In this document: one piece after another, positions 1 to 7,810 of the stretch
How positions within the stretch are numbered: position 1 is the first letter of the stretch
Layout of the letters: every line of letters begins with the position of its first letter
Source of the DNA: JAIVJN01 sp036732565
GTDB lineage: Bacteria; Acidobacteriota; Vicinamibacteria; Vicinamibacterales; UBA2999
Direction: 5' to 3'
DNA: 27,632 nucleotides
NCBI GenBank assembly: GCA_036732565.1
Contig: DAINCF010000019.1
Span: forward strand, 1-27,632
Translations under genes and position numbers: made by a program
Notes under the pieces: generated by a model
What the model saw: only the letters and a program-made list of their open reading frames with translations
Told to the model about the DNA's origin: nothing
The model's database searches: none

Positions 1-913
1 TCACCGCTGAAGCAGGCCTGAAGGCCTGCGCTACGTACAATCTCGCAACGTGCTCTGAGCGGGCGTGGGGTCCGCCTTCAGGCGGACCTTCGTACAACAC
101 GGCCGCTTCACCGCGTTCGCGCACCAGCTGCTCGAATCGCGACACGATGAGCGCGCGACGCGCGAGGATGGCGTCGATCTCGTAGGTCGTAAGCGCGTTG
201 CCGACCGCGCCGGTGATCGACGCCTTCGTCAGCGACCGCATCGCTTGCAGCAACTGACGATCGCACGTCTGCAGCGACAACGGCACACGCAGCTCGTGCT
301 GCAACCGGAAGGCCCGCGTGAAGTCGATCATCACGACCTTCCAGTCCTTGGTGTAGAGGACGTTGCCCTTGTTGCGGTCGGTGTCGCGCACGAGCTCGGC
401 GAACACGACCATGCGTTGCCGCTGGCGATTCAGATCCTGCGGGCTCGGCCCTTCGGCGTTCTGCTTCTCCCGCTCTTCCTCGTCCATCAGCACGTTGTCG
501 ACCCACCAGGTCAGGGCGCCGCGCCGCCCGTTCCAGCTGCGCTCCACCGTGACCGGGATCATGTGGCCGACGCCCAACAGGACGGCAAGGCGATAGGCGG
601 CGAGGTTGTAGCGGTAGGCGTCCACGAACGCCGACTCGCCCGCTCGTCGAACGCCCGCGCGCCGCTCGTTGTCGCTCGATTTCTCGTCGACGCTTTGAAA
701 CGCCGCGTCGTGCGTGAAGCCCCCCTGCTGGAGCGTCAGCCGAAACGGTCGCGTCACGCCTTTGCCGATGGGCGTGGCCTTGACGATCTCGGCCGTCCGG
801 AGGAACTCCAGCTGTTGCTCGGCTGCCACTGGCGCCGCCGCGCTCCCCTGCTGCGCGACGAGCGACCCGGTCAGCGCCATGACGCAGATGACGAACGACA
901 GAAGCCGGACCAT
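1..913 (-). CDS. Secreted kinase-like protein, incomplete at window edge
   Basis: The frame opens at an ATG at 913 and stays open to base 1, giving at least 304 residues; the stop lies outside the window. The first 21 residues look like a signal peptide (a hydrophobic stretch ending LVAQQ), so the protein should act in the periplasm or outside. Residues about 95-125 (AAYRLAVLLGVGHMIPVTVER) and the loop DTDRNKGN (D179, N184) followed by IDF (D197) resemble the helix, catalytic loop and metal-binding Asp of PI3K/HipA/FAM20-like kinases. Similar unnamed proteins are common in Acidobacteriota; the substrate is unknown. The lysine usual in the small lobe is not evident (residues 70-78 read DAAFQSVDE). 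The gene lies 65 nt downstream of the haloperoxidase-like gene on the same strand and may be co-transcribed. Its last ~30 residues are translated from palindromic repeats, so the ancestral C-terminus probably lay near residue 274. No strong ribosome site supports the start. Confidence 0.7.
   Translation of the reverse strand, partial: MVRLLSFVICVMALTGSLVAQQGSAAAPVAAEQQLEFLRTAEIVKATPIGKGVTRPFRLTLQQGGFTHDAAFQSVDEKSSDNERRAGVRRAGESAFVDAYRYNLAAYRLAVLLGVGHMIPVTVERSWNGRRGALTWWVDNVLMDEEEREKQNAEGPSPQDLNRQRQRMVVFAELVRDTDRNKGNVLYTKDWKVVMIDFTRAFRLQHELRVPLSLQTCDRQLLQAMRSLTKASITGAVGNALTTYEIDAILARRALIVSRFEQLVRERGEAAVLYEGPPEGGPHARSEHVARLYVAQAFRPASAV
12..29. repeat. Palindrome, GCAGGCCT family
   Basis: GCAGGCCT and AGGCCTGC form perfect 8-bp arms around GA, followed by GCGCTACGT. 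A related, less perfect copy with the same flank (GCGCTACCT) lies at 11051-11076. The element sits inside the reading frame of the kinase-like gene and encodes part of its tail. Confidence 0.75.
69..88 (+). repeat. GGTCCGCC palindromic repeat, copy 1
   Basis: The sequence GGTCCGCCTTCAGGCGGACC is palindromic with 9-bp arms. The flank GCGTGG on its left gives it a direction. It is read through by the kinase-like frame on the minus strand as EGPPEGGPHA. Four more copies occur in the window. Confidence 0.85.
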
Positions 914-978
914 CGCTCGGCGATGATACCGCCTCATCGACGACACGGGCACTCGATTCGCCCATCGGCGCCGGCACA

Positions 979-2256
979 CTACGGGAACCGCGCCCGCAGG
1001 TGGTTCTCGAACGCGTAGTCGGCCACTCGTGGGCACACGCCGAAGCTGGATGTCGAATCGAACTGGTAGTGGATGCCGCCGTAGATGCGGCTTCGGGCCT
1101 CTTCGTCGCCGAGTTGGTTGAACCCGATGTACGAGCGCGTGACGCCTGGCCCATCGGCCGCGGACCAGGTCACGTTGAACGGGATGTCATCACGGCCGAA
1201 GAACCTCGCCAGCAGCCGGGACGCGGACGCACCGACGCACGCCATGTTGCCGGGGTAGCTGGGATACGGCGGCGTCGGGATGAGGGACAGCCAGGTGGGA
1301 TCGGCGGCAGTCGCGGGGTTGCCGTCACGATCCGCTTCACGTATCGCGGTCGTCGGACGCCAGAGGCCATACAGGAACTTGCCGGTGAACGATGCGCGGA
1401 GCCCATCGTGCATGGTCATGTTGATGAGCGCGTACAGTCGCGCGGTCTCGAGCGCCGACAGGCCTCGTGCGCGTGCGAGGTCGCGAACGAGCTGGTTCCA
1501 GACGTTCTGCAGCGGCGTCGTGGTGCCGATGCCGGCCCACAGCCGCGCCGTCTGCGTCTGCTCCGCGGTCCTCGTCGTGCTGGTGGCGCTGCCAATCTCC
1601 TTGACCTCGTTGAAGTCCGCGGCATAGCGCGCGCTCGTCAGCGGCGGTGGCGGCTCGACCAAGAACTGATCCGCATTCTCGGTGATGAACCCCGCGACGT
1701 CGGGATAGTGGGTAAGGGTCGCCGCGGCATTCGCCGGGGGCACTGGTTGCCAGAAGCCGGCGAGGGACGGCAGGAGGTAGGTTGCCGGTACACGGTTCCA
1801 TCCGTCTGACGCCCGGAGATCCAGAATCGCCCTCGCCGCAGCCGCACCGACGCGCGCACCGCTTTGCGCCGCGTCGCCCGGGATGCGAGCGAGCGCAGTG
1901 GCAAGCGCCGCGTCGAAGATCGGCTGCTGGTTGGGGAACAGCGCCACCAGGACGTCATGCGCCGCTTGCGACGCCGCCGCGTCGGGTGACGCACCAGGAG
2001 TGACGTCGGCACGCGTCGCGTACGGCGTGTACTGGAAGTCGATGGAGTTCAGCGCGTCGAAGACCGCGACGTGCATGATCGCCATGGGGCGAGGGAAGAA
2101 CACGGTCGGCGGCAGCGCGCCCGGCGTCGTGATCGTGCTCAGAAGGATGCGGTTCCATTCGATCACGGTCTCGGTTCCCTGCGCACTGACGCGGGTGGGA
2201 GCGGCAACCGCCGCCACCACCGCAAAAACCACGAGCCAACGAGATTGCAACGACAT
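979..2256 (-). CDS. Vanadium-dependent haloperoxidase / PAP2-family secreted protein
   Basis: The product has 425 residues. The start at 2256 is chosen because AGGAAGG lies 8 nt upstream and a signal peptide follows (residues 1-25, ending RVSAQ); the frame is open further upstream but that part runs into the divergent promoter region. Family motifs are clear: K293...WRP (R300), and SRIYGGIH with R390 and H396, spaced as Lys353/Arg360 and Arg490/His496 of the Curvularia chloroperoxidase. Between them, the usual PSGHA segment reads YPGNMA (334-339), so the position of the general acid-base histidine is Met338. The family oxidises halides with peroxide or hydrolyses phosphate esters; which, if either, applies here cannot be told. 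It is probably exported and may be transcribed with the downstream kinase-like gene. The divergent gene at 2394 leaves a 137-bp shared promoter region. Confidence 0.85.
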   Translation of the reverse strand: MSLQSRWLVVFAVVAAVAAPTRVSAQGTETVIEWNRILLSTITTPGALPPTVFFPRPMAIMHVAVFDALNSIDFQYTPYATRADVTPGASPDAAASQAAHDVLVALFPNQQPIFDAALATALARIPGDAAQSGARVGAAAARAILDLRASDGWNRVPATYLLPSLAGFWQPVPPANAAATLTHYPDVAGFITENADQFLVEPPPPLTSARYAADFNEVKEIGSATSTTRTAEQTQTARLWAGIGTTTPLQNVWNQLVRDLARARGLSALETARLYALINMTMHDGLRASFTGKFLYGLWRPTTAIREADRDGNPATAADPTWLSLIPTPPYPSYPGNMACVGASASRLLARFFGRDDIPFNVTWSAADGPGVTRSYIGFNQLGDEEARSRIYGGIHYQFDSTSSFGVCPRVADYAFENHLRARFP

Positions 2257-2393
2257 GTCGATACCTTCCTGGTGAACGTCGGGAGGGCCACAACGGCACC
2301 TGCCGGTCGAGGTAGAATTCACACGCACACGGTGGCCAGTCCGACGCCGCGCAATCGCGGACGCATCGCTCTTGGCCGGCCGGGAAGTTACGC

Positions 2394-4331
2394 GTGGCGA
2401 CGCCCGTAAGTCCTCAACGCGACGCTCAAAAACTCTCAACGCCCGTCTCAGCGACGTCTGATCCGCCGGCGTCGGTGGATTTCTACGAGTTCGACGGCTT
2501 TCGGCTCGACGTGCGGCGGCATCAACTGCTGCGCAACGACGAGCTGGTTCCGCTCAAACCGAAGGCGCTGGAGACCCTGCTCGTGCTGGTCGAGCAGCAC
2601 GGGCGGGTCGTGTCGAAGGACGAACTGATGAGCCGGCTGTGGCCGGACACGGCCGTCGAGGAAGCGAACCTGACCCAGAACGTGTTCGTGGTCCGGAAGG
2701 CGCTCGGCGAGGTGCCTGGTGAGCAGCGGTTCATCGCCACCGTCGCCCGGACCGGCTACCGGTTCGTGGCTGACGTTGCCGAAGTGCGAACCAAGAACGC
2801 ACCCGCTGGCACGCCAGACATGGCGTCGTCCGCTGGGTCCCGGCTGCGCTCCCGGCGTGTCGCCGCACTGATCGCGGTCGGCCTCATCGGCGTGCTCGTG
2901 ACCACGATCGCGCTATGGAATCGGCGGCAGGCGCCGAATTCCGCCGCTCAGATCCGGTCGATGGCCGTCCTCCCCTTCCGCAACTTCTCGGCGGAAGCCG
3001 AGCAGGACTACTTCGTGGACGGGATGACCGAGGCGGTCATCACCGATCTCGCCAGCATCTCGGCGCTGCGCGTCGTGTCGCACCAGTCGGTGCGGAGATA
3101 TCGCACCAGCGCGCAGCCGCTCACCGAGATCGCGCGCGAGCTGGGAGTCGATGCGATTGTCGAGGGCTCGGTCGGCCGAACCGGCAATCGCATCCGCCTC
3201 ACGGCGCAGTTGATCGACGCACACTCGGATCAGCATCTGTGGGCCGCCACTTACGATCGTGAGCTCGGCGATGTGCTCGCGCTTCAAGGGGAGTTGGCGC
3301 GCGCCGTTGCCGGCGCCGTACATGTGGTCGTGTCGGAGCCCGAGCGCGCTGCGCTGGCCACGAGGCGCATCGTCGATCCCGAGGCCTACGACGCCTACTT
3401 GCGCGGCCGCTACTTCTTCGCCCAGCGCAACGAGCAAGCGCTCACGCGGAGCATCGAGCACTATCGACGCGCCATCGATCGCGATCCCACGTTTGCCCTG
3501 GCGTACGCCGGCCTGGCGATGACCTACGGGCCGCTCGGGTTCTTTGGCTACATCCCGGCTGCCGAGGCTTCCTCTCAGTTGCACGCCGCTGCGGAAAAGG
3601 CCCTGCAGTTAGATCCCGCACTCGTCGACGCAGAGGTCGCTTTGGTTGCGGCACGGGTCCTATACAAGTGGGATTGGGTGGCTGCCGAACGCGCGTACAC
3701 GCGCCTTCTGGAGCGGCACCCAAATCACGCGCAGGCCAGGCTCTGGTACGGCCACCTGCTCCAGATGATCGGTCGCTTTGATGACGCGCTGGTGGAGCGC
3801 GAGCGAGCGCTCGCCTCAGAACCGCTCTCGCTCCAGTTCAACACCAGCGTCGCCGATACGTTAACCGTGCTTGGTCGTCTCGACGAAGCGATTACGCGAT
3901 ATCGCCGAACGCTAGAGCTGGATGCAGGTTTCACGGCTGCCCATCAAGGCCTCGGCATTGCGCTCTTGAGCGTCGGCCGGGGCGATGAGGCGATTCGCTT
4001 GTTAGAAGAGGGGGCTCGAGTCGCAAGCGATCCGCGGTCGATCGCCGCGCTCGGGTTTGCCTATGGAACCGTCGGTCGCGCCAGTGATGCGCGTGGTGCC
4101 CTTGCTCGGATCGAGAAACGAGGACGAGCACAATATCTGTCCCCGATCTATCAGGCGTTCGTCCTAGCAGGGTTGGAGGATCGCGACGCCGCGTTTCAGC
4201 GGCTCGAAGAGGCGTTCCGCGATCGCAGCCCGATGATGGTCGGCCTGATGTTCGACCCATTGCTCGAACCGCTCCGCGACGATCGGCGCTTCACCAATCT
4301 GCTGCGCCGAATGAACCTGCCGCTCCGGTGA
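2394..4331 (+). CDS. Winged-helix / TolB-like / TPR transmembrane regulator
   Basis: The product has 645 residues from a GTG start preceded by GGGAAG. Residues about 30-127 form an OmpR/CadC-type winged helix (EFDGFRLD, then LTQNVFVVRKALGE and TGYRFVADV). One transmembrane helix follows at about 155-175. Residues about 187-310 resemble a TolB-like N-terminal domain (MAVLPFRNFSAEAEQDYFVDGM), and about 340-640 carry tetratricopeptide repeats. The layout predicts a one-component regulator with its DNA-binding domain in the cytoplasm and the TolB/TPR part outside the membrane. Such proteins are numerous in Acidobacteriota and their signals are largely unknown. It is divergent from the haloperoxidase-like gene, which is a possible target by position only. 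No catalytic residues are expected. Confidence 0.88.
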   Translation: MATPVSPQRDAQKLSTPVSATSDPPASVDFYEFDGFRLDVRRHQLLRNDELVPLKPKALETLLVLVEQHGRVVSKDELMSRLWPDTAVEEANLTQNVFVVRKALGEVPGEQRFIATVARTGYRFVADVAEVRTKNAPAGTPDMASSAGSRLRSRRVAALIAVGLIGVLVTTIALWNRRQAPNSAAQIRSMAVLPFRNFSAEAEQDYFVDGMTEAVITDLASISALRVVSHQSVRRYRTSAQPLTEIARELGVDAIVEGSVGRTGNRIRLTAQLIDAHSDQHLWAATYDRELGDVLALQGELARAVAGAVHVVVSEPERAALATRRIVDPEAYDAYLRGRYFFAQRNEQALTRSIEHYRRAIDRDPTFALAYAGLAMTYGPLGFFGYIPAAEASSQLHAAAEKALQLDPALVDAEVALVAARVLYKWDWVAAERAYTRLLERHPNHAQARLWYGHLLQMIGRFDDALVERERALASEPLSLQFNTSVADTLTVLGRLDEAITRYRRTLELDAGFTAAHQGLGIALLSVGRGDEAIRLLEEGARVASDPRSIAALGFAYGTVGRASDARGALARIEKRGRAQYLSPIYQAFVLAGLEDRDAAFQRLEEAFRDRSPMMVGLMFDPLLEPLRDDRRFTNLLRRMNLPLR

Positions 4332-4401
4332 ACGGCACGCCTTACTTACCTTTTCCTAACCCACACGACCGCGAATCACGGGCAGAATGCACGCCAGCAA
4401 A

Positions 4402-4407
4402 AGGAGG
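4402..4407 (+). promoter_or_regulatory. Strong Shine-Dalgarno site fixing the DUF3574 start
   Basis: AGGAGG lies 9 nt before the ATG at 4417. It favours this start over the in-frame ATG at 4387, which has no such site and would place ten polar residues ahead of the signal peptide. Confidence 0.75.
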
Positions 4408-4416
4408 ACTGGCACC

Positions 4417-4899
4417 ATGCCACGAGTGATACGGAAGAGCCTGACCGCGTTTCTCTTGACGTTCAGCGTCTTGACGATGACGCCAAGTGTTGGATTGGCA
4501 CAGAGCGAAGCAGCGCAAGACCGGCCGGTGATTCGCCGCGCGATTCCACAGGGGCTACGCAACCGCGCGCTGCAGTTCGTTCGCACGGAGCTGTTTTTTG
4601 GAACCGCGAAACCGATCGGCGCGGTGACGGAGGAGGAGTTCCAGGCGTTTCTCGATGCGGAAATCACCCCGCGTTTCCCGGACGGCCTGACGCTGACGAA
4701 AGCCCGCGGCCAGTTCAGAGGCGAAGACGGCAACGTCATCAAAGAAGACTCGTACGTGCTCATCCTTCTCTATCCGCTGGAGAGCGCCAAGGATGGCAAC
4801 AAGAAGATCGAGGCCATCCGACGCCTGTACTTGGAGCAGTTCCAACAGGAGTCGGTGCTCCGCGTCGACGATCCCTTCACTGTCCGCGTGTCGTTCTGA
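4417..4899 (+). CDS. DUF3574 family secreted protein
   Basis: The product has 160 residues. A signal peptide spans about residues 1-28 (SLTAFLLTFSVLTMTPSVGLA), giving an exported protein of about 130 residues. The core has the pattern of DUF3574: TELFFGTAKPIGAVTEEEF, then ITPRFPDGLTLTKARGQF, and a hydrophobic strand SYVLILLYP. The family has no established function that I know of. The gene follows the TPR regulator after 85 nt, on the same strand, and precedes the RlpA-like gene by about 117 nt. Its own strong ribosome site suggests independent or at least efficient translation. No disulfide pattern or catalytic motif is visible. Confidence 0.8.
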   Translation: MPRVIRKSLTAFLLTFSVLTMTPSVGLAQSEAAQDRPVIRRAIPQGLRNRALQFVRTELFFGTAKPIGAVTEEEFQAFLDAEITPRFPDGLTLTKARGQFRGEDGNVIKEDSYVLILLYPLESAKDGNKKIEAIRRLYLEQFQQESVLRVDDPFTVRVSF

Positions 4900-5016
4900 A
4901 GAACGGTCTCGAACAAGTCGTCAGGCGAGGACTGCTGAATGGAATCGCACACCTGAGCTGGGTGAATTCGGTGCGACGGCGTACACTCAATCGAGGGGAT
5001 GGTGCCAATCTCTACT

Positions 5017-5469
5017 ATGGCAAGCGGACGAGGTGGAGGCCTCTTACGTGTCGTCGCAATGGTCGCGATGATCGCGGCGCTGACGGCGTGCGCCACTCGC
5101 ACGCGGCCGACCCCAGCGCCTCCGGCGTCCACGCCCACCGTCGAGCGGACGTTGCGCACGCAGCAGGGCCTCGCCTCTTTCTACGGCCGTGAGTTTCACG
5201 GCCGGCGTACGGCGAGCGGGCAGCGATTCGACATGCGTGCGGCCGTGGCGGCGCATCCGAGATACCCATTCGGCACCCGCGTGCGGGTCACGAACCTCAC
5301 GAATCAGCGGAACGCGGTCGTCACCATCGTCGATCGCGGGCCGACACGCCCGAATCGAGCGGATGGCGTGATCATCGATCTCTCGCAAGGTGTGGCCGAA
5401 CGCCTCGCGTTCATCCGTCAGGGCCGCACGCGCGTGCGCGTTGACGTGCTCGAGTGGGGCTCGCGATAG
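5017..5469 (+). CDS. RlpA-like double-psi beta-barrel lipoprotein
   Basis: The product has 150 residues. Residues 1-25 form a lipoprotein signal with lipobox ALTAC (Cys25), so the mature protein is probably membrane-anchored in the periplasm. Residues about 50-145 are an RlpA-type double-psi beta-barrel: GLASFYGREFHGRRTASG, AAHPRYPFGTRVRVTNL and VDRGP. RlpA of Pseudomonas is a septal lytic transglycosylase acting on naked glycan. Here the counterparts of its His131 and Asp157 are present (H80, D106, the same 26-residue spacing), but the position of Glu120 is Gln69. No SPOR domain follows, unlike the longer RlpA proteins. An ATG at 4999 would add six residues; GAGGGG abuts it too closely to act as its ribosome site, so the start is uncertain. 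Confidence 0.83.
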   Translation: MASGRGGGLLRVVAMVAMIAALTACATRTRPTPAPPASTPTVERTLRTQQGLASFYGREFHGRRTASGQRFDMRAAVAAHPRYPFGTRVRVTNLTNQRNAVVTIVDRGPTRPNRADGVIIDLSQGVAERLAFIRQGRTRVRVDVLEWGSR

Positions 5470-5490
5470 ACGGAAGGCCGATTCGCGCCC

Positions 5491-6582
5491 CTACCGCACG
5501 CTGAACTTCGTCAGCCCGCCTCCCGCCGCTGCGCGTGAGATGGGACCTTCCGCGGCATACACGTTCCCGTCGCGATCGACCGCGACCCCTTCTCCGGCAG
5601 CGCCGTGCGGCCGGTCGTCAACCGGATGGGGCGGAACGAACATCGTCACCCGATCCTCACTCGCCTTGCCGATGCGGACGCCGGTGATCCAACCAGGGTG
5701 GTTGTTGGGATTGGTCTCGGAGTCGATTGCGTAGAGCATGTCGTCGGGGGTGATGAACAGCCCGCTGATACGGCTGAACTGCTCGTAGGAGTCCAGGTGC
5801 TTCCCATCCTGGTCGAAAATCTGGATGCGATGGTTGCCGCGGTCGGCGACGAACAGTCGGCCACGGTTGTCGAACGCCAGCGCATGAGGCGTGCGGAACT
5901 CGCCGGTTGCGGTACCGATGCGCCCCCACTCCTTCACGAACTTTCCGTCCTTCGTGAACTTCATGATCCGTCCGGTCGCACCCGCCGGAACTTTCTCGTT
6001 CTGACCGCTGTGTCCGTCGGAGACGAAGATGTCGCCGTTCGGAGCGGTCACCACGTCGCAGGGCTCATTGAACGTGTCGGGGCCACTGCCCGCGACGCCG
6101 GCGCGCCCGAGCCGCATCAGCACGTCGCCCTTCGGGCTGAACTTGATCACCTGGTGGCCCTTCGTGCCCTCCTTGTTGCCGGCCGAGTCGGTCACCCACA
6201 CGTTGCCCTCTCGATCGACGTGAAGGCCATGGGGGAGGACGAACAGCCCCCCGCCGAAGCTCGTCAACACCTTGCCCGTGTTCCGATCGAACTTCAGGAT
6301 CGGATTGACCTTGTTCGCGTCGCATCCGCCAGTTAGCGCCACCGCGCCGCATCGGTCATAAGCCCAGACGTGGCCGTCGGGCCCGATGTCGACGCCGGCC
6401 GAGGATCCCCACGTGCGACCGTCAGGCAGGGCGCCCCATGCCTTGGTGACCACCGGTGTGGGGTTCGGCAATTTCTGGCTCGCAGGATCGGTGGTCGTCT
6501 GACCGACGAGAGCCGGATGGAAGGTGACGAGGGTCAGAGCACCGAAAGCCAAGCCTGCAAGCGCTGAAGCGGAGCGTGCCAT
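5491..6582 (-). CDS. NHL-repeat propeller, peptidyl-alpha-hydroxyglycine amidating-lyase-like
   Basis: The product has 363 residues. The start at 6582 follows GGGAGG by 5 nt and opens a signal peptide (MARSASALAGLAFGALTL, cleavage near residue 28). The mature part is a chain of NHL blades: LPHGLHVDREGNVWVTD, FNEPCDVVTAPNGDIFVSDG, FRTPHALAFDNRGRLFVADR followed by NHRIQIFDQDG. This is the pattern of the bacterial proteins annotated as peptidyl-alpha-hydroxyglycine alpha-amidating lyase family, named after the eukaryotic enzyme that cleaves hydroxyglycine peptides. Bacterial substrates are not established, so an enzymatic role is only inferred. It is divergent from a second NHL protein (76-bp gap) and its end lies 21 nt from the convergent RlpA-like gene. 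Confidence 0.82.
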   Translation of the reverse strand: MARSASALAGLAFGALTLVTFHPALVGQTTTDPASQKLPNPTPVVTKAWGALPDGRTWGSSAGVDIGPDGHVWAYDRCGAVALTGGCDANKVNPILKFDRNTGKVLTSFGGGLFVLPHGLHVDREGNVWVTDSAGNKEGTKGHQVIKFSPKGDVLMRLGRAGVAGSGPDTFNEPCDVVTAPNGDIFVSDGHSGQNEKVPAGATGRIMKFTKDGKFVKEWGRIGTATGEFRTPHALAFDNRGRLFVADRGNHRIQIFDQDGKHLDSYEQFSRISGLFITPDDMLYAIDSETNPNNHPGWITGVRIGKASEDRVTMFVPPHPVDDRPHGAAGEGVAVDRDGNVYAAEGPISRAAAGGGLTKFSVR

Positions 6583-6658
6583 GGCAACCTCCCGATGAGA
6601 GCGCCGCCAAGAAAAACGAGCCCTTGGCGACCCGGTGACTCTATCAGAGAATCGGCGC

Positions 6659-7810
6659 ATGACGAGACGATGCCATCGGCTGCTCCACGCCATCGTGCTG
6701 TCGACGTGGGCGCTCGGGTTCGGCGCAAGCGCACAGCAGCAGGCCGCGCCATCAGGGGCGGCATTGAACAGCGTGCCGGCCTTTCAGGCGGATCCGAAAT
6801 GGCCCGTGCTACCGGGCGACTGGTCGTGGGGGCAGGTGATTGGCATCTTCGCCGATGCCCGCGGACACGTCTGGACGTCGAGCCGGAGTCGGATCACCGA
6901 ATGGGATCCACAAGGCAAGCTCCTCCAGTCGTGGGATGCGCGAGGGCCCGATGGCAACTGGAGCACGATTCACGGCTTGTTCGTCGATCACAACGGCTTC
7001 GTCTGGACCAACGCGCGCGAGAGCAACCTGACTGTCAAGTTCACGCGCACGGGCCAAGTCGCATTGACGATCGGGAAGTACAACGAAACCGGGGGCAGCA
7101 ACGACACGACGTTGATGGGGCGTCCGGCAGAGATCTGGGTCGACCCGGCCGACAACGAGGTCTTCGTCGCCGACGGCTACGGCAATCGGCGCATCATCGT
7201 GTTCGATGGCGCGACCGGTCGCTATCTGCGGCACTGGGGTGCATACGGCAAGCGACCTGAGGATCCACCGAAGCAGGAGGCATCGGCCGCGGTTCAGACG
7301 TCGCCGCCGCAGCAGTTCCGAGTGCCGCACGGGATCGTCGGCTCACGCGACGGCCTGATCTATCTTGCCGATCGCGCCAACAATCGCATCCAGGTCTTCC
7401 GGCAGCGGGGCGAGTTCGTGATGGAGCGCATCCTCCGGCCGCACTGCGGCGCCGAAGAGCAGGCCACGTGGGCGCCGAAGCGGCCGTGCGGAACGGAGGC
7501 GGCCTTTTCGATCGCGTTCTCGCATGACGGTCCACAGACGTACGCCTACGTCGCGGATGGCGGGTCGCACGTCATCACCGTGCTCAGACGCCGCGACCTC
7601 GACGTCGTGAGCGAATTCGGCGGACCTGGCGTCGGTCCCGGTCAGTTCGGCCGGCCTCATAACCTCACCGTCGATCCATCGGGCAACATCTTCGTCGCCG
7701 AGGCGGCCGGCCCCGAGGTGAAGCATCCGGCGACCGGCGCCACCGTCGCCGCTGGTTTCCGCGCTCAGAAGCTGACCTTCACGACCACCCGCCCGGCGCC
7801 GCAGGGGTAA
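6659..7810 (+). CDS. NHL-repeat beta-propeller secreted protein
   Basis: The product has 383 residues from the ATG at 6659; an in-frame GTG at 6635 would add eight residues. A signal peptide covers about residues 1-26 (LLHAIVLSTWALGFGASAQ). NHL blades follow: GDWSWGQVIGIFADARGHVW, PAEIWVDPADNEVFVADGYG, FRVPHGIVGSRDGLIYLADR with NNRIQVF, and FGRPHNLTVDPSGNIFVAEA. It is related in fold and motifs to the divergent neighbour at 5491-6582, though not closely enough to call a recent duplicate by eye. Its function could be structural, binding or lyase-like. Its last 32 nt overlap the 3' end of the PHP-domain gene on the other strand. Confidence 0.82.
   Translation: MTRRCHRLLHAIVLSTWALGFGASAQQQAAPSGAALNSVPAFQADPKWPVLPGDWSWGQVIGIFADARGHVWTSSRSRITEWDPQGKLLQSWDARGPDGNWSTIHGLFVDHNGFVWTNARESNLTVKFTRTGQVALTIGKYNETGGSNDTTLMGRPAEIWVDPADNEVFVADGYGNRRIIVFDGATGRYLRHWGAYGKRPEDPPKQEASAAVQTSPPQQFRVPHGIVGSRDGLIYLADRANNRIQVFRQRGEFVMERILRPHCGAEEQATWAPKRPCGTEAAFSIAFSHDGPQTYAYVADGGSHVITVLRRRDLDVVSEFGGPGVGPGQFGRPHNLTVDPSGNIFVAEAAGPEVKHPATGATVAAGFRAQKLTFTTTRPAPQG

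Noticed and set aside
65..1018. A 317-codon plus-strand frame and a 348-codon minus-strand frame (108-1154) at the left end
   Set aside because: Both conflict with the minus-strand frame starting at 913, which has a signal peptide and kinase-like motifs and is open to the window edge.
4890..4908. A terminator at GTTCT-GA-AGAAC after the DUF3574 gene
   Set aside because: The stem is only 5 bp with a 2-nt loop and no T tract.
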